NCBI GenBank assembly: GCA_964580995.1
Contig: CAZOMV010000002.1
Span: 1-64,000, forward strand
Direction of reading: 5' to 3'
DNA: 64,000 nt
From: JAKJEP01 sp964580995
GTDB taxonomy: Bacteria; Planctomycetota; Phycisphaerae; Sedimentisphaerales; SM23-30
Position numbers and translations under genes: made by a program. Under the pieces are notes generated by a model that searched no databases, was not told where the DNA came from, and worked only from the letters and a program-made list of their open reading frames with translations. The first letter of the stretch is position 1; each line of letters opens with the position of its first letter. Shown piece by piece: positions 17,127 to 26,576 of the stretch.

Positions 17127-18145
17127 AAGCGAAGATCAAGACTGGGCTGGTGGTTCTGATATTGAGTATATTGATCTGGGTTTTCGCGGAGAATCAGGTG
17201 GTTCAGGAAGACACCCTGGAGATCAAGGTACCTTTAAAAAATGTCCGGGAAGATCTGGAGGTTTATTATCTGGATGAAGACGGAAAAGAGTTGGGGAAGG
17301 ATCTTGAGTATGTGAAGGTAAAAGTGGCAGGATCCGGGGGGCGAATCAAGGCGATGAAAGAGAAACAGTCGGAAATAGAGATTCCTTTTGAGATTAACAA
17401 GCTGATTTCTGAGCCGACAGTGGTTGCCAAGGATTATGAGATATCGGTGGTAGATAAGCTGCTGGATCAAAAGCTGAACTTTGAAAATATTTATTTGAAG
17501 GTAGTCCAGTCGGATCCGGAAGTGATCCGGGTGCGGGTGACAAAATTGGTATCGCAGAGTTTGACGGTAAAGGTCAGCGACGACTATGGCAAAGAATTGG
17601 CAACAGAGGTTCTGGATCCCAAGAGTGTAAACGCTTTTGTCCGATCGGGTGAGAAACTTCCGGAGGTTCTGGTAACGTTAAACAATGACCAGCAGAAACG
17701 AGCCACTAAGGAAGAAATACCCTTTCCGGGTAAGGCGGCTTTGCCCGGTGGAACGAAAGAGATTCCGGTACGGGTAAAGTTGCGGGAAAGTGGAGGGAGC
17801 CGTGCCCCCCAAGTGATCCCACTGCCGCAATACCGGTATTTGATTCCCCCCTCGATGTTGGGGCAGTACACGATTAAAATAGAGAATGAGCAGGTATTGA
17901 AGGATCCGATCCAGTATCGAGGATCCCCTGGGGCGGAGGAGATGTTCCGAACCAAAAAATACCATCTGATTATCGAAATCCGGGAAGAAGATTTGAATCA
18001 ACCGCAGCCCATATTACAACAACCCATATTACGACCGATTCGGTATGATATTCCTAAAGAGTATATTGGGGAGTTGGAGATTGTGAATCCAATCAAGGAA
18101 CCGATTCAATTTTATTTGGAGAAAATCGTCGAAAAAGTAGAATAA
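17123..18145 (+). CDS. cdaR: YbbR-domain protein, CdaR-like regulator of CdaA
   Basis: The 340-residue protein has an N-terminal membrane anchor (TGLVVLILSILIWVFAENQ) and then YbbR-type repeats outside the membrane. In Firmicutes, CdaR binds CdaA and modulates c-di-AMP synthesis. ATG at 17123 overlaps the cdaA stop (ATGA). The C-terminal part is rich in charged residues and prolines and is less well conserved. No glmM follows, unlike in Bacillus. Confidence 0.85.
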   Translation: MKAKIKTGLVVLILSILIWVFAENQVVQEDTLEIKVPLKNVREDLEVYYLDEDGKELGKDLEYVKVKVAGSGGRIKAMKEKQSEIEIPFEINKLISEPTVVAKDYEISVVDKLLDQKLNFENIYLKVVQSDPEVIRVRVTKLVSQSLTVKVSDDYGKELATEVLDPKSVNAFVRSGEKLPEVLVTLNNDQQKRATKEEIPFPGKAALPGGTKEIPVRVKLRESGGSRAPQVIPLPQYRYLIPPSMLGQYTIKIENEQVLKDPIQYRGSPGAEEMFRTKKYHLIIEIREEDLNQPQPILQQPILRPIRYDIPKEYIGELEIVNPIKEPIQFYLEKIVEKVE

Positions 18146-18298
18146 TTGCATATCAGGTGCGGTAGTTTAAAGCCGGGGGGGTGGAATGTCCGATAATAAA
18201 TATGACTTATAGCAGGGCTAAATGGTCTGCGCGGATTGGTCCGCCGGAAGAATTTGTCGTTAAGTTATTATTTTATATGCAATTAGGAGATCTGCTCT

Positions 18299-19318
18299 AT
18301 GGCAGATGTATTAGACCAAAACGAAGTCGACGCTCTTTTACAGGCGGTGGCAGAAGGGGAAGTAGGGTCCGGCTCATCCGCAAGTGCGGCGCCTACAGAT
18401 ACCGAAGGAGGTCCAGGGAAGAAAGCGGAGATGCGCAGTTATGATTTTAAGCGGCCCGAACGGGTCAGTAAAGATCAGATGCGGGCTTTGGAGGGTGTAC
18501 ATGAGGGATTTGCCAGGAATCTGGGAGCGGCTTTGAGCGGGTATCTGCGTACGATCATCGAAGTAAAAGTACGAAGTATCGAGCAGTTGACATTTGCGGA
18601 ATTTACCTATTCGCTGCCGACACCGACATCCTTTTCGTTATTGAGTGCCGCTCCGCTGGAAGGGCAGATTTGCCTGGAGATCAGTCCGTTGATTACCTAT
18701 CCGATCATCGACCGGATGCTGGGCGGGGGCAATTCGGAGTTATATATTCCTCAGCGTCCTCTCACCCAGATCGAGCAGCGGCTGGCAGATCGGATCATCG
18801 ATCGGGCCCTGGCTGGGCTGGCGGAGGCCTGGAGCAATATTGCGGATATTACTTTTGAGGTGATTCAGCACGAATCGAATCCGCAGTTAGTTCAGATCGT
18901 CGCACCCAATGAGGTGGTCGTGGTGATCGGTTTTGAATTGCGGATGGGTAATCGGGCCGGATCAATGAATTTATGTATCCCGTTTAACGTGATCGAGCCG
19001 GTGGTGCACCGTTTGACGACACAGGACTGGTTCAGCTACCGGAAGAAGGGGATGCAGGAGGAAAGCCGCCATTCGCTGCTGGAAAATATCGGGGATGCGA
19101 AGCTGAAGATACGTACGTATTTAGCGCAAACGACGATCAAAGTGAAAGATTTGATTTCGCTGGAGGTGGGGGATGTACTCAAGACCCAGAAAGAAGCCAA
19201 AGAGGACGTTATTTTGCAAATCGAAGGGCACAGTAAATTCGCCGGTAAAGTAGGGCAGTTCCGGGGGAATCGGGCCTTCAAGATAACCCGGCCCGCCAAA
19301 CCAGAGGAAAAAATTTAG
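18299..19318 (+). CDS. fliM: Flagellar motor switch protein FliM
   Basis: FliM forms the C-ring that sets the direction of flagellar rotation. The 339-residue protein has the N-terminal CheY-binding segment (LDQNEVDALLQAV), a short flexible linker, the middle domain (TPTSFSLLSAAPLEGQ, PIIDRMLGGG) and the C-terminal SpoA domain (GDVLKTQKEAKEDVILQIEG). TAGGAGA lies 8 nt before ATG. No other flagellar gene is in the window. It is convergent with, and overlaps by 4 nt, the EIIA gene. Confidence 0.95.
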   Translation: MADVLDQNEVDALLQAVAEGEVGSGSSASAAPTDTEGGPGKKAEMRSYDFKRPERVSKDQMRALEGVHEGFARNLGAALSGYLRTIIEVKVRSIEQLTFAEFTYSLPTPTSFSLLSAAPLEGQICLEISPLITYPIIDRMLGGGNSELYIPQRPLTQIEQRLADRIIDRALAGLAEAWSNIADITFEVIQHESNPQLVQIVAPNEVVVVIGFELRMGNRAGSMNLCIPFNVIEPVVHRLTTQDWFSYRKKGMQEESRHSLLENIGDAKLKIRTYLAQTTIKVKDLISLEVGDVLKTQKEAKEDVILQIEGHSKFAGKVGQFRGNRAFKITRPAKPEEKI

Positions 19319-20034
19319 GCGGATTCTTCAAGGACTTTCATTTCGGACTGCTGCATCAGTTCCATATATTCTTCCACCGTGTTTGCTTCGCGCAGTGCCT
19401 GAGCCAATTTGCCGTCGTGGAGCATCCGGCAGAGTCGTGCCAGGATGTGGAGATGATGCCGGTCGTCCATGGAACAGGTCATGAAAAAGAGGTCCGTGAG
19501 TTTTCCGTCCGGAGCACCGAAGCCGATTCCCTGGGGGGTGTTGGCCACGACCAGAATCGGCTGGGCAATCGCGTAGGGCAACGGGCGGCGCGGGTGCGGA
19601 ATGGCAACACCGGCTTCCATACCGGTACTGCACAATTCTTCCCGCTGAAGGAGAGCTTCGAGCAGGGCTTCACCATCATAGAGCTGGCCGGTTTCCATGG
19701 CCAGGGCGACCAGTTCCTTGAGGACACTGTTTTTGGTGCGGGCGGCCAGGCGGGTACAGATGGCTTGGGGATGGAGTAGGGGAGTAACGATCGCTTCGTC
19801 GGGCAGGGCCTGGCGATGGGCGGTGATGCCGGCATCCATGGATTTCAGATTATTTTTTTCGAGAGTTCCCATCCGCTGCTGGAGCCACTCGGTAATTTTG
19901 GCCCGATTGAAACGCAGCTCACCGCCGACTTTTTGACAGGGGATCCCACCACGCTGGGCGAGTTTTTCGGCCTGGCGGATATCCATTCCCAGCATGGCGG
20001 AAAGTTCCTGCAAATTCATACTGCTATAAGGCAT
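19315..20034 (-). CDS. Excisionase-type HTH fused to PTS EIIA (fructose/Ntr type)
   Basis: The 239-residue protein joins an N-terminal MerR/excisionase-like DNA-binding domain (residues 7-55, MNLQELSAMLGMDIRQAEKL, GELRFNRAKITEWLQQRMG) to a PTS EIIA domain (residues 80-235). The phospho-accepting histidine lies in GVAIPHPRRPL, and the fold motif LFFMTCSMDDRHHLHILARL is intact. Such a layout suggests a regulator whose DNA binding answers to PTS phosphorylation. ATG at 20034 with CGGAGG (20041-20046) is the start; a TTG at 20040 is too close to the site. No EI or HPr gene is near. Confidence 0.85.
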   Translation of the reverse strand: MPYSSMNLQELSAMLGMDIRQAEKLAQRGGIPCQKVGGELRFNRAKITEWLQQRMGTLEKNNLKSMDAGITAHRQALPDEAIVTPLLHPQAICTRLAARTKNSVLKELVALAMETGQLYDGEALLEALLQREELCSTGMEAGVAIPHPRRPLPYAIAQPILVVANTPQGIGFGAPDGKLTDLFFMTCSMDDRHHLHILARLCRMLHDGKLAQALREANTVEEYMELMQQSEMKVLEESA

Positions 20035-20161
20035 AAACAACCTCCGAAGGTTCGCTTTACCAGGAGGTTATAGATTTTCCGGACGGTTGTCAAGATGCTG
20101 CTTGATGAAAGGCCTGTTTTTTCTTTTGCAGCCAGTATCTCTTCTGGATTACATTGGGGAT

Positions 20162-20983
20162 ATGGAATTTGCCGTACCGCTAGTAGATAGTCATACTCAC
20201 CTGCAGGATGAGATATTTGCGGGGGATATACCGGCAGTATTGGAGCGGGCGCGGAAAAAGGGGGTTGGCTGGCTGATTTGTAACGGGGTGAAGGAAGCGG
20301 ACTGGCAGCGGGTACGGGAGATGGCGGGGCAATACCGGGAGATTGTGCCCTGTTTCGGTCTGCATCCGTGGTATGTAAAGGAACGCTCGGATCAATGGCT
20401 GGGGGTTCTGGAAGAATATCTGGAACGGGTACCTTCCGGGGTGGGTGAGATCGGGCTGGACCGCTGGGTGCAGGGCTGGGATAAAAATCAGCAAGAGGAG
20501 GTATTTCGGGCGCAACTGGAGTTGGCGCGGCGGAAAATCCGGCCGGTCACGATTCACTGTTTACAGGCCTGGGGGTGGCTGATGGATATCCTGCAGGAGG
20601 AAAAACCGCTGCCGGCGGGATTTCTGATTCATGCGTATGGGGGACCAAAGGAGCTGATTGAGCCGCTGGCGGCGCTGGGCGGGTATTTTTCTTTCGCGGG
20701 GAATGTATTGGATGAGCGGAAAATCCGTGCGCGGGAATCTTTGCGGCAGATACCGCCGGATCGGCTGCTGCTAGAGACCGACGCACCGGACCTGATGCCG
20801 CCGCCGGAGTATTGTGATTTTGCCACCGGGCCTGACGGAAAAAAGCGAAATGAGCCGGCCAATCTGGCGGCCCTTGTCCGGGCGGTGTCGGGATTACGGG
20901 GGGAGTCGGCGGAGGTCCTGGCAGAGAGTCTCTGGGAAAACAGCCAACATTTTTTTGGCTCGCTATTGACGAACAACATCTGA
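20162..20983 (+). CDS. TatD family metal-dependent hydrolase
   Basis: TatD proteins are TIM-barrel amidohydrolase-like DNases. The 273-residue protein has the metal-binding VDSHTHLQD at the start, GLHPWY, GEIGLDRW, TIHCLQAWGW, a histidine in FLIHAYGG, and LLLETDAPDLMPP. ATG 20162 puts VDSHTHL in its usual place; longer in-frame starts add an unsupported leader. TatD functions include 3'-5' nuclease activity in DNA repair and quality control. tcdA follows after 18 nt. Confidence 0.88.
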   Translation: MEFAVPLVDSHTHLQDEIFAGDIPAVLERARKKGVGWLICNGVKEADWQRVREMAGQYREIVPCFGLHPWYVKERSDQWLGVLEEYLERVPSGVGEIGLDRWVQGWDKNQQEEVFRAQLELARRKIRPVTIHCLQAWGWLMDILQEEKPLPAGFLIHAYGGPKELIEPLAALGGYFSFAGNVLDERKIRARESLRQIPPDRLLLETDAPDLMPPPEYCDFATGPDGKKRNEPANLAALVRAVSGLRGESAEVLAESLWENSQHFFGSLLTNNI

Positions 20984-21001
20984 ATCAGCATTTATATACC
21001 T

Positions 21002-21757
21002 ATGAATAACGAACGCTTTTCCCGCATAGAACAAATGATCGGAGCCGAGGGGCTATGCAAGCTCCAACAGGCCCATGTGGTGGTGGTCGGTTTGGGGGCG
21101 GTGGGCAGCTATGCGGTGGAGGCTCTGGCGCGGGCGGGGGTAGGGCAACTGCGGCTGGTGGATTTTGACCAGGTGCGGACCAGCAATATCAATCGCCAGC
21201 TTTATGCCCTGGAATCGACGGTCGGGCAGGCTAAAGTCGATGTCGCGCGACAGCGGGTACAAGATATCAATCCCGCCTGTCAGGTGGAGGCCCTGAGCTG
21301 CTTTGCCCATAGGGAGAGTATGGATCAGATACTTGAGGGAAGTCCCGATCTGGTGATTGACGCGATTGATTCTTTCACACCCAAACTAGAACTCATTCAA
21401 GCGGTTTCTCAGCGGAAAATTGCTCTGGTATCCAGCATGGGTGCGGCACTGCGCCGGGAGGTCAATGCCGTGCGGGTAGGCCCGTTATCCGGGACGCGGC
21501 ATTGCCCTCTGGCTCGCTTGATTCGTAAACGGCTGCGGCAAAAGAATATAAGTACGGATTTTCCCTGTGTGTACTCATTGGAAATGATAGCAAAAGGTCC
21601 GGAGCCGGAGATCGCAGCGGCGGATACCGGGGCAGAAGAATTTTACCAGAGAGGCAGAATCCGCTGTAAATTGGGTTCATTGCCGACCTTACCCGGCATT
21701 TTCGGTTTGGCAGCCGCGAATGAAGCCATTAAAATCTTGTTTGGTGAATCAGAGTAA
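21002..21757 (+). CDS. tcdA: tRNA threonylcarbamoyladenosine dehydratase TcdA (ThiF/E1-like)
   Basis: TcdA cyclises N6-threonylcarbamoyladenosine at tRNA position 37, using ATP. The 251-residue ThiF-fold protein has VVVVGLGAVGSYAVEALARAG, the arginine region TSNINRQLYAL, VIDAIDSFTPKLELI and the C-terminal GSLPTLPGIFGL. Length and motifs match CsdL/TcdA rather than the MoeB or ThiF sulphur-transfer enzymes, because the CXXC zinc pairs are missing. It lies 18 nt after tatD. Confidence 0.9.
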   Translation: MNNERFSRIEQMIGAEGLCKLQQAHVVVVGLGAVGSYAVEALARAGVGQLRLVDFDQVRTSNINRQLYALESTVGQAKVDVARQRVQDINPACQVEALSCFAHRESMDQILEGSPDLVIDAIDSFTPKLELIQAVSQRKIALVSSMGAALRREVNAVRVGPLSGTRHCPLARLIRKRLRQKNISTDFPCVYSLEMIAKGPEPEIAAADTGAEEFYQRGRIRCKLGSLPTLPGIFGLAAANEAIKILFGESE

Positions 21758-21821
21758 ATTTTCTAATCCGCCCGCGGCGGAACCGCGTATTTAAGCCTTT
21801 TGATTTTTTAGGAGCCGAGAC

Positions 21822-22583
21822 ATGAATAAAACTGTAACGATTATGCCCTGTCTGGATATGCAAAACGGCCGGGTGGTCAAGGGCGTTCATTTCGTGGATA
21901 TTAAAGATGCTGGGGATCCGGTGCAGTGTGCCCAGGCTTATTGCCGGGCGGGGGCGGACGAACTGGCTCTGCTGGATATCACCGCCACCGTCGAGGGCCG
22001 CGTTACCATGCTGGATGTGGTTCGCCGGGTGGCGGAGGTAACGACGGTACCTTTTACGGTAGGGGGCGGAATCAGCGATGTGGCGTCCGCGGAGGCGGTA
22101 CTCAAGGCCGGGGCGGACAAAATTTCCACCAGCAGTGCTGCCTTTCGCAAACCGGAAATTATCCAGCAAATGGTCAAGAAATTCGGGCCGGAAAAGGTTA
22201 CGGTTGCCATTGACGTGGACCAGAATCCCGCCCTGCCTTGCGGCTACGAAGTTTATATCGACGGCGGGCGGACCGCCACCGGATTTGATGCGGTGGAATG
22301 GGCCAAAAAAGTGGATGGCTACGGGGTCGGGGTGATCCTGCCCACCAGCAAGGCCGGCGACGGAGCCAAAACCGGTTACGACCTGCCGGTCATCCGGGCT
22401 ATGGCCCAGGTGGTATCGGCAGCAGTGGTCGCCAGCGGGGGGGCGGGTAAACTCGAACATTTTTATGAAGCGGTTCAGGCGGGTGCGTCGGTGCTGCTGG
22501 CGGCGTCGGTCTTTCATTTTCGCATGATTGAAATCCCGGAACTCAAGAAGTATCTACGGAGTAAAGGCGTTCAGGTAAAATAA
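21822..22583 (+). CDS. hisF: Imidazole glycerol phosphate synthase cyclase subunit HisF
   Basis: HisF closes the imidazole ring in histidine synthesis, using ammonia from HisH. The 253-residue half-barrel protein has the first catalytic aspartate in IMPCLDMQNGRVVKG and the second in VAIDVDQNP. Phosphate-binding turns include FTVGGGISDVASAE and VASGGAGKLEHFYEA. The usual LLTSMDRDG loop reads ILPTSKAGDG, a variant. AGGAG precedes ATG. No other his gene is near, so the pathway is dispersed. Confidence 0.92.
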   Translation: MNKTVTIMPCLDMQNGRVVKGVHFVDIKDAGDPVQCAQAYCRAGADELALLDITATVEGRVTMLDVVRRVAEVTTVPFTVGGGISDVASAEAVLKAGADKISTSSAAFRKPEIIQQMVKKFGPEKVTVAIDVDQNPALPCGYEVYIDGGRTATGFDAVEWAKKVDGYGVGVILPTSKAGDGAKTGYDLPVIRAMAQVVSAAVVASGGAGKLEHFYEAVQAGASVLLAASVFHFRMIEIPELKKYLRSKGVQVK

Positions 22584-22605
22584 TCCTTCGCGAAAGGACC
22601 GTATT

Positions 22606-23418
22606 TTGGATATAGAATCTGGCTACCTTCCTGTTGACGGCACGCAAATATATTATGAAACGGCTGGTCAGGGAGAGCCGCTGGTCTTGCTTCACGGCAA
22701 TATGCTGGACGGCCGGATGTGGGATTTTAATTTTTTACCACTGGCCCGGCATTTTCGTGTTATCCGGTACGATCAGAGAGGGTATGGCAAATCCGGCGCG
22801 TCCAACGGCCGGCTGGGGGCCGCAGACGGCGATCTGCTGGCACTGCTGGACCATCTCCAGATTCCCACGGCCCATGTTTGCGGCTCCTCAATGGGTGGGG
22901 TGGTAGCCACGCATTTTGCCTTCCGGCATCCGGAACGAACGGCGGCGCTGATTCTGGTCAATACCGATTTGTCCGGCTTTGCCGCTACCGGGGATCTGGC
23001 CGATGCGATTCTGGAGACGCGTTTGCTGCTGGAAAAGGCCGACAAGACTGGGGCCGTCCGGCTTTGGCTCCATCACCCTTTATTATTGCCCACCCAGCGT
23101 TATCCCCGGGCGTATGAACATATCCAGAAAATCGTGGCGGATTACAACTGGGAGAACTGGCTGGCGGGGAAAAGCTACCTGATTACTCCCCCGGTGCTGA
23201 AACGGCTCGGTGAGATACAGGCCCAGACGCTGGTGGTCACGGGGGAAAATGACCTGCCCCGTTTTTCCGCCATTGCCGACCTGCTCTGCCGCAAAATCCC
23301 GCGGAGCCAGCGCCAAATCATGGCTGACACTGCTCATCTAAGCTGCCTGGAAAAACCGGAAGATTTCAATAAACTGGTTATCCAATTCTTGCGATCCAAA
23401 CTAACCGCAATCCATTAA
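22606..23418 (+). CDS. Alpha/beta hydrolase
   Basis: This is a 270-residue alpha/beta-fold hydrolase. The oxyanion motif is LLHGNMLDGRMW, the nucleophile serine is in CGSSMGG, the acid is probably Asp in VTGENDLPRF, and the histidine is in ADTAHLSCLEKPE. The start is TTG at 22606, with AAAGGA 8 nt upstream. The substrate is unknown. It follows hisF by 22 nt. Confidence 0.85.
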   Translation: MDIESGYLPVDGTQIYYETAGQGEPLVLLHGNMLDGRMWDFNFLPLARHFRVIRYDQRGYGKSGASNGRLGAADGDLLALLDHLQIPTAHVCGSSMGGVVATHFAFRHPERTAALILVNTDLSGFAATGDLADAILETRLLLEKADKTGAVRLWLHHPLLLPTQRYPRAYEHIQKIVADYNWENWLAGKSYLITPPVLKRLGEIQAQTLVVTGENDLPRFSAIADLLCRKIPRSQRQIMADTAHLSCLEKPEDFNKLVIQFLRSKLTAIH

Positions 23419-23440
23419 ATCAGCAGCAGAAGGGAGCCGT

Positions 23441-24868
23441 TTACTCAATATAAAATCTCCCGCCGGCGGTGAGTTTGGGAATTTGGTCCCGTTTTTGGAT
23501 GAGTTCGTCGGCATCGAGGGCAAAAAGCGGGGAGATTTCCACCTTGACATCGATCGAGCCATCCGGATGACAGGGTACTTCCACGCCGGCCAGAGTCAGC
23601 CATTTGGCGGCCCGTTCGAGCTGCAACTGCCGGGAGCTTTCCATGCTATCGACACCGGTGGCGTTTTTGATGGGTGCGAACTGTTCCTTGCGGTCGATTT
23701 CCAGAATGATAGACTTTTTCGCCAGGGGCAGGGCGTCGAAAACAAAAGTTTCCAGCTTGACGGCGTTGGCTTCAGCCGGTTCGACGCGTTGGCCCTGTTC
23801 GTTGATACAAGGCACTTTTTTTACCGCCTGATGCCAGGGCAGGGAAAAGCCGTGTTCATTGATCCGTTTGACGAAATCCCGACTAATAACATGAATGGCG
23901 ATGCTGCCATACTCCAGCATCCATCGGCCTTCTTCATTTTTCTGATGGGCCAGTTCATCCGGCAGGTCACTGTACTCAATCACCGCCACCTTGCCATCCA
24001 CCAGGACAAAGTTGCCCACTTTTTCCAGCGGGCCGGTCTTGATCACTGCTTTGCTGGACATTTCCGCCCGGTCCAGCACGTGCAGGCCGATGAATAGCGG
24101 GTCCACGACATAAACCAGAGGATTATCCACCTGGAAATAGCTGATCTGCTCGACACCGCGTTTTTCCATGTCGGCGATTGCGCCGCTGGTAAACAAGGCC
24201 CGCAGCGACCCGCCATGTCCATCCGGCGAGGTGGAAAGCTGGCCCTTTTCACTCAGGAGAATCTTACCTTTTTTATCAAAGCACACCATGGTTCCCTGGG
24301 GAAAGAGAATCACGTCCGCCGGATTCAGGCCGAAATAATCATTCTCCTGAAAACTCCGCACGGTCTGGTCATGGTTGGGCGGGCTGGTCATGATATACCA
24401 GGGGATCCGTCCGCCGTAGCGTTTCTGAGTAGCCAGGATGGATTCGGCAAAAACCCGAAAGAGGGACTTTTTGCGGATGACCGTGGCGGGCACGTTTCCT
24501 TTCGGCCCGTCGAAATTGAGCCGGGTTCCCATGCCCCCCGCCACGGTGAACACCGCCACTTTATTGTCCGCAATAAATTGTTTGCCCGTCTGCTGGGCTG
24601 CTTCATATTTTTCCCGCAATTGGCCCTCCGCACAGGCGGGATAGACGGGGGGCGCGGCGATCTCGTCGGGCAGATGGAACCGGGGTTGGGCTGTCACATA
24701 TTCGGGAATCAACCGGTCAATCAGATCGAAATCCAGTTCTTTCACCTCCTGTAACAGCTCCGCCTGTTGAGAGGGTGGCAACTGGCAATAGAATCGCAAG
24801 AGATGTTCCTGGCCATGTTTTTTTAGCTGATTTGTTATTTCCTCGATGCGGTTTGCCTGAAACGCCAT
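23441..24868 (-). CDS. Eukaryote-type UDP-sugar pyrophosphorylase (UAP/UDPGP family)
   Basis: The 475-residue enzyme resembles eukaryotic UDP-GlcNAc pyrophosphorylase (UAP1/AGX), not bacterial GlmU. The nucleotide loop is VAGGMGTRLNFDGPKG, uridine-binding TSPDGHGGSLRAL and DNPLVYVVDP follow, and KNATGVDSMESSRQL is the family's substrate region. It probably forms UDP-GlcNAc or a related UDP-hexose from UTP and the sugar 1-phosphate, and so could feed MurA. The exact sugar cannot be told from sequence. It converges with the hydrolase gene. Confidence 0.85.
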   Translation of the reverse strand: MAFQANRIEEITNQLKKHGQEHLLRFYCQLPPSQQAELLQEVKELDFDLIDRLIPEYVTAQPRFHLPDEIAAPPVYPACAEGQLREKYEAAQQTGKQFIADNKVAVFTVAGGMGTRLNFDGPKGNVPATVIRKKSLFRVFAESILATQKRYGGRIPWYIMTSPPNHDQTVRSFQENDYFGLNPADVILFPQGTMVCFDKKGKILLSEKGQLSTSPDGHGGSLRALFTSGAIADMEKRGVEQISYFQVDNPLVYVVDPLFIGLHVLDRAEMSSKAVIKTGPLEKVGNFVLVDGKVAVIEYSDLPDELAHQKNEEGRWMLEYGSIAIHVISRDFVKRINEHGFSLPWHQAVKKVPCINEQGQRVEPAEANAVKLETFVFDALPLAKKSIILEIDRKEQFAPIKNATGVDSMESSRQLQLERAAKWLTLAGVEVPCHPDGSIDVKVEISPLFALDADELIQKRDQIPKLTAGGRFYIE

Positions 24869-25026
24869 AGAAAAAACCTTTCTTTTCTTGTATAAATTAT
24901 CCTATAAAATATGTACTCTAATTATGCGAATTATCGGTCGTTTGTCCAGAGATTTACGAATTCCTTTGACCCCGGTGGTTTACCGTCGATCCTGATTATT
25001 TTTTGGCTTTATTTTGCCGATACTAT

Positions 25027-26040
25027 ATGATAATGAAGATAGTATGCACAAAACATCCGCTCGGTTTCTTCCCCGTGGTTTTTCTGTGGCTGGCCATCGT
25101 TGTTCCGGCGGAGAATCTCTGGGCTCCTTATCTACACCGCCGCGCCATTGACGACCCGCTGGGTCAGCAGAAAGCACAAATTTATGATGTGTATGGTGAG
25201 TATGTGATCCGCGGCGCAAAAATCCACCAGAAAAGCCTTCGTCTCATGCTGACCACCGGGATTAAGAAGATGACCGGGCTGGAAGACCCCGCCCAGGCGT
25301 GGCGTTGTTTTATCCATGACGATGAAGTCGTTGCCCTGAATTTTACGACCGTCAACGGCAAATCGCTGAGCACCAATACCAATCTGGCCGGTGCCTTGCT
25401 GGATTGTTTGTATCAGGCAGGATTCAAGCCGGAGAATTTTATGATCATCGGCCTGGCGGATCTGCCCAGCCAGGCGCAGAATACCCGCCCCTGGCATTAT
25501 GGCTGGCAGGAGCAGCCCACGGATATCGGGACCACGGAGGTGCATCTGGCCAGTTGGCTCGAAGAAGTGACCGCAATTATCAACATCCCTTCGATTATGG
25601 ATGACCATATCGTGGGGTTGCGCGGCGCTATGATGAATGTGACCCTGCCTCTGCTAAAAAGCCCCGCCCAATTATATATCAACGGCGGCGATCCGTTTAT
25701 TCCGGAAATCTATGACCTGCCTCAGATTAAAGGCAAAATTCGCCTGCATATCGCGAATATGCTCCAGGTGCTCTATTATGGCGGGCCGCTGATCCATCCC
25801 TTTTATGTGTATGAATACGGCTCGGTCATGTTCGCGACCGATCCGGTCGCTCTAGACTGGGTCGCCTCCAAACTGCTGGGCAAACTTCGTTCGGAAGAAA
25901 ACATCCCCCTGCACGTTCAGGCCGGCCTGGACTGCCCCTATCTGGATACCGCTTTCGCCATGGGTCTGGGTTACAAAGACCTCAATTGCATCGAATATCA
26001 CCGCCTTAAACACGAAAGCCTGGAAACCCCGCCCCGTTAG
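25027..26040 (+). CDS. DUF362-like protein with signal peptide
   Basis: The 337-residue protein has an N-terminal signal (LGFFPVVFLWLAIVVPAENLWA). It resembles DUF362 proteins in layout: INIPSIMDDHIVGLRGAMMNV and GSVMFATDPVALDWVASKLL are the recognisable parts. Unlike many DUF362 members it has no ferredoxin cysteine motifs. The start is ATG 25027 or 25033; a TTG at 25003 adds a poor lead. Its function is unknown. It is divergent from the UAP-type gene. Confidence 0.65.
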   Translation: MIMKIVCTKHPLGFFPVVFLWLAIVVPAENLWAPYLHRRAIDDPLGQQKAQIYDVYGEYVIRGAKIHQKSLRLMLTTGIKKMTGLEDPAQAWRCFIHDDEVVALNFTTVNGKSLSTNTNLAGALLDCLYQAGFKPENFMIIGLADLPSQAQNTRPWHYGWQEQPTDIGTTEVHLASWLEEVTAIINIPSIMDDHIVGLRGAMMNVTLPLLKSPAQLYINGGDPFIPEIYDLPQIKGKIRLHIANMLQVLYYGGPLIHPFYVYEYGSVMFATDPVALDWVASKLLGKLRSEENIPLHVQAGLDCPYLDTAFAMGLGYKDLNCIEYHRLKHESLETPPR

Positions 26041-26099
26041 AACTTTTTGCCCCGGCACCCGCGATATTCCCGATCCAGCCGGGAACTTTCGGCAAAACA

Positions 26100-26129
26100 T
26101 TGACGAACCGGTGGGCTGGCCTCTATAAT
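26100..26129 (+). promoter_or_regulatory. Sigma-70-type promoter for ykgJ-hisS
   Basis: TTGACG (26100-26105) and a perfect TATAAT (26124-26129) are separated by 18 bp. Transcription would begin near 26136 and run into ykgJ, hisS and the HYExAFE gene. Confidence 0.65.
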
Positions 26130-26169
26130 ATCTCTTTTGATTCAATCCTGGTTGGAATAGGAGTATGTT

Positions 26170-26559
26170 TTGAGTGATATTTTATGTAAAAAATGCGCGG
26201 GGCTGTGCTGCCGGTATCTGGCACTGCCCATTGAAACGCCCACGGACAAGGACGATTTCGATGATATCCGCTGGTATCTGGCCCACGAGGGAATCAGTAT
26301 TTTTGTGGAGGAGGGGGAATGGTATATTAACATCGCCAACCGCTGCAAACATCTGACCAAGGAAAATAGGTGCGATATTTATGAAACCCGGCCCAGGATC
26401 TGCCGGGGTTATCAGGATGAAACCTGCGATTATCACAGCGGCGATTACGGCTATGAGATGTTTTTTACTTCCACCGAAGAACTGAATGAATATATTCAGA
26501 AAAAAGGCATGATAAAACGGAACGGACAAAAGCAAAAGGAAACCAATAAGAAAACCTGA
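26170..26559 (+). CDS. YkgJ-family cysteine cluster protein
   Basis: The 129-residue protein has the YkgJ pattern: CKKCAGLCCR at the N-terminus, then CKHLTKENRCDIYETRPRIC, suggesting a metal or Fe-S site. The family function is unknown; a metal-chelating or Fe-S-linked role is often proposed. The start is TTG at 26170 with TAGGAG about seven bases upstream. It is the first gene of a run with hisS. Confidence 0.88.
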   Translation: MSDILCKKCAGLCCRYLALPIETPTDKDDFDDIRWYLAHEGISIFVEEGEWYINIANRCKHLTKENRCDIYETRPRICRGYQDETCDYHSGDYGYEMFFTSTEELNEYIQKKGMIKRNGQKQKETNKKT

Positions 26560-26576
26560 CAGGGTGGTGATACTCC

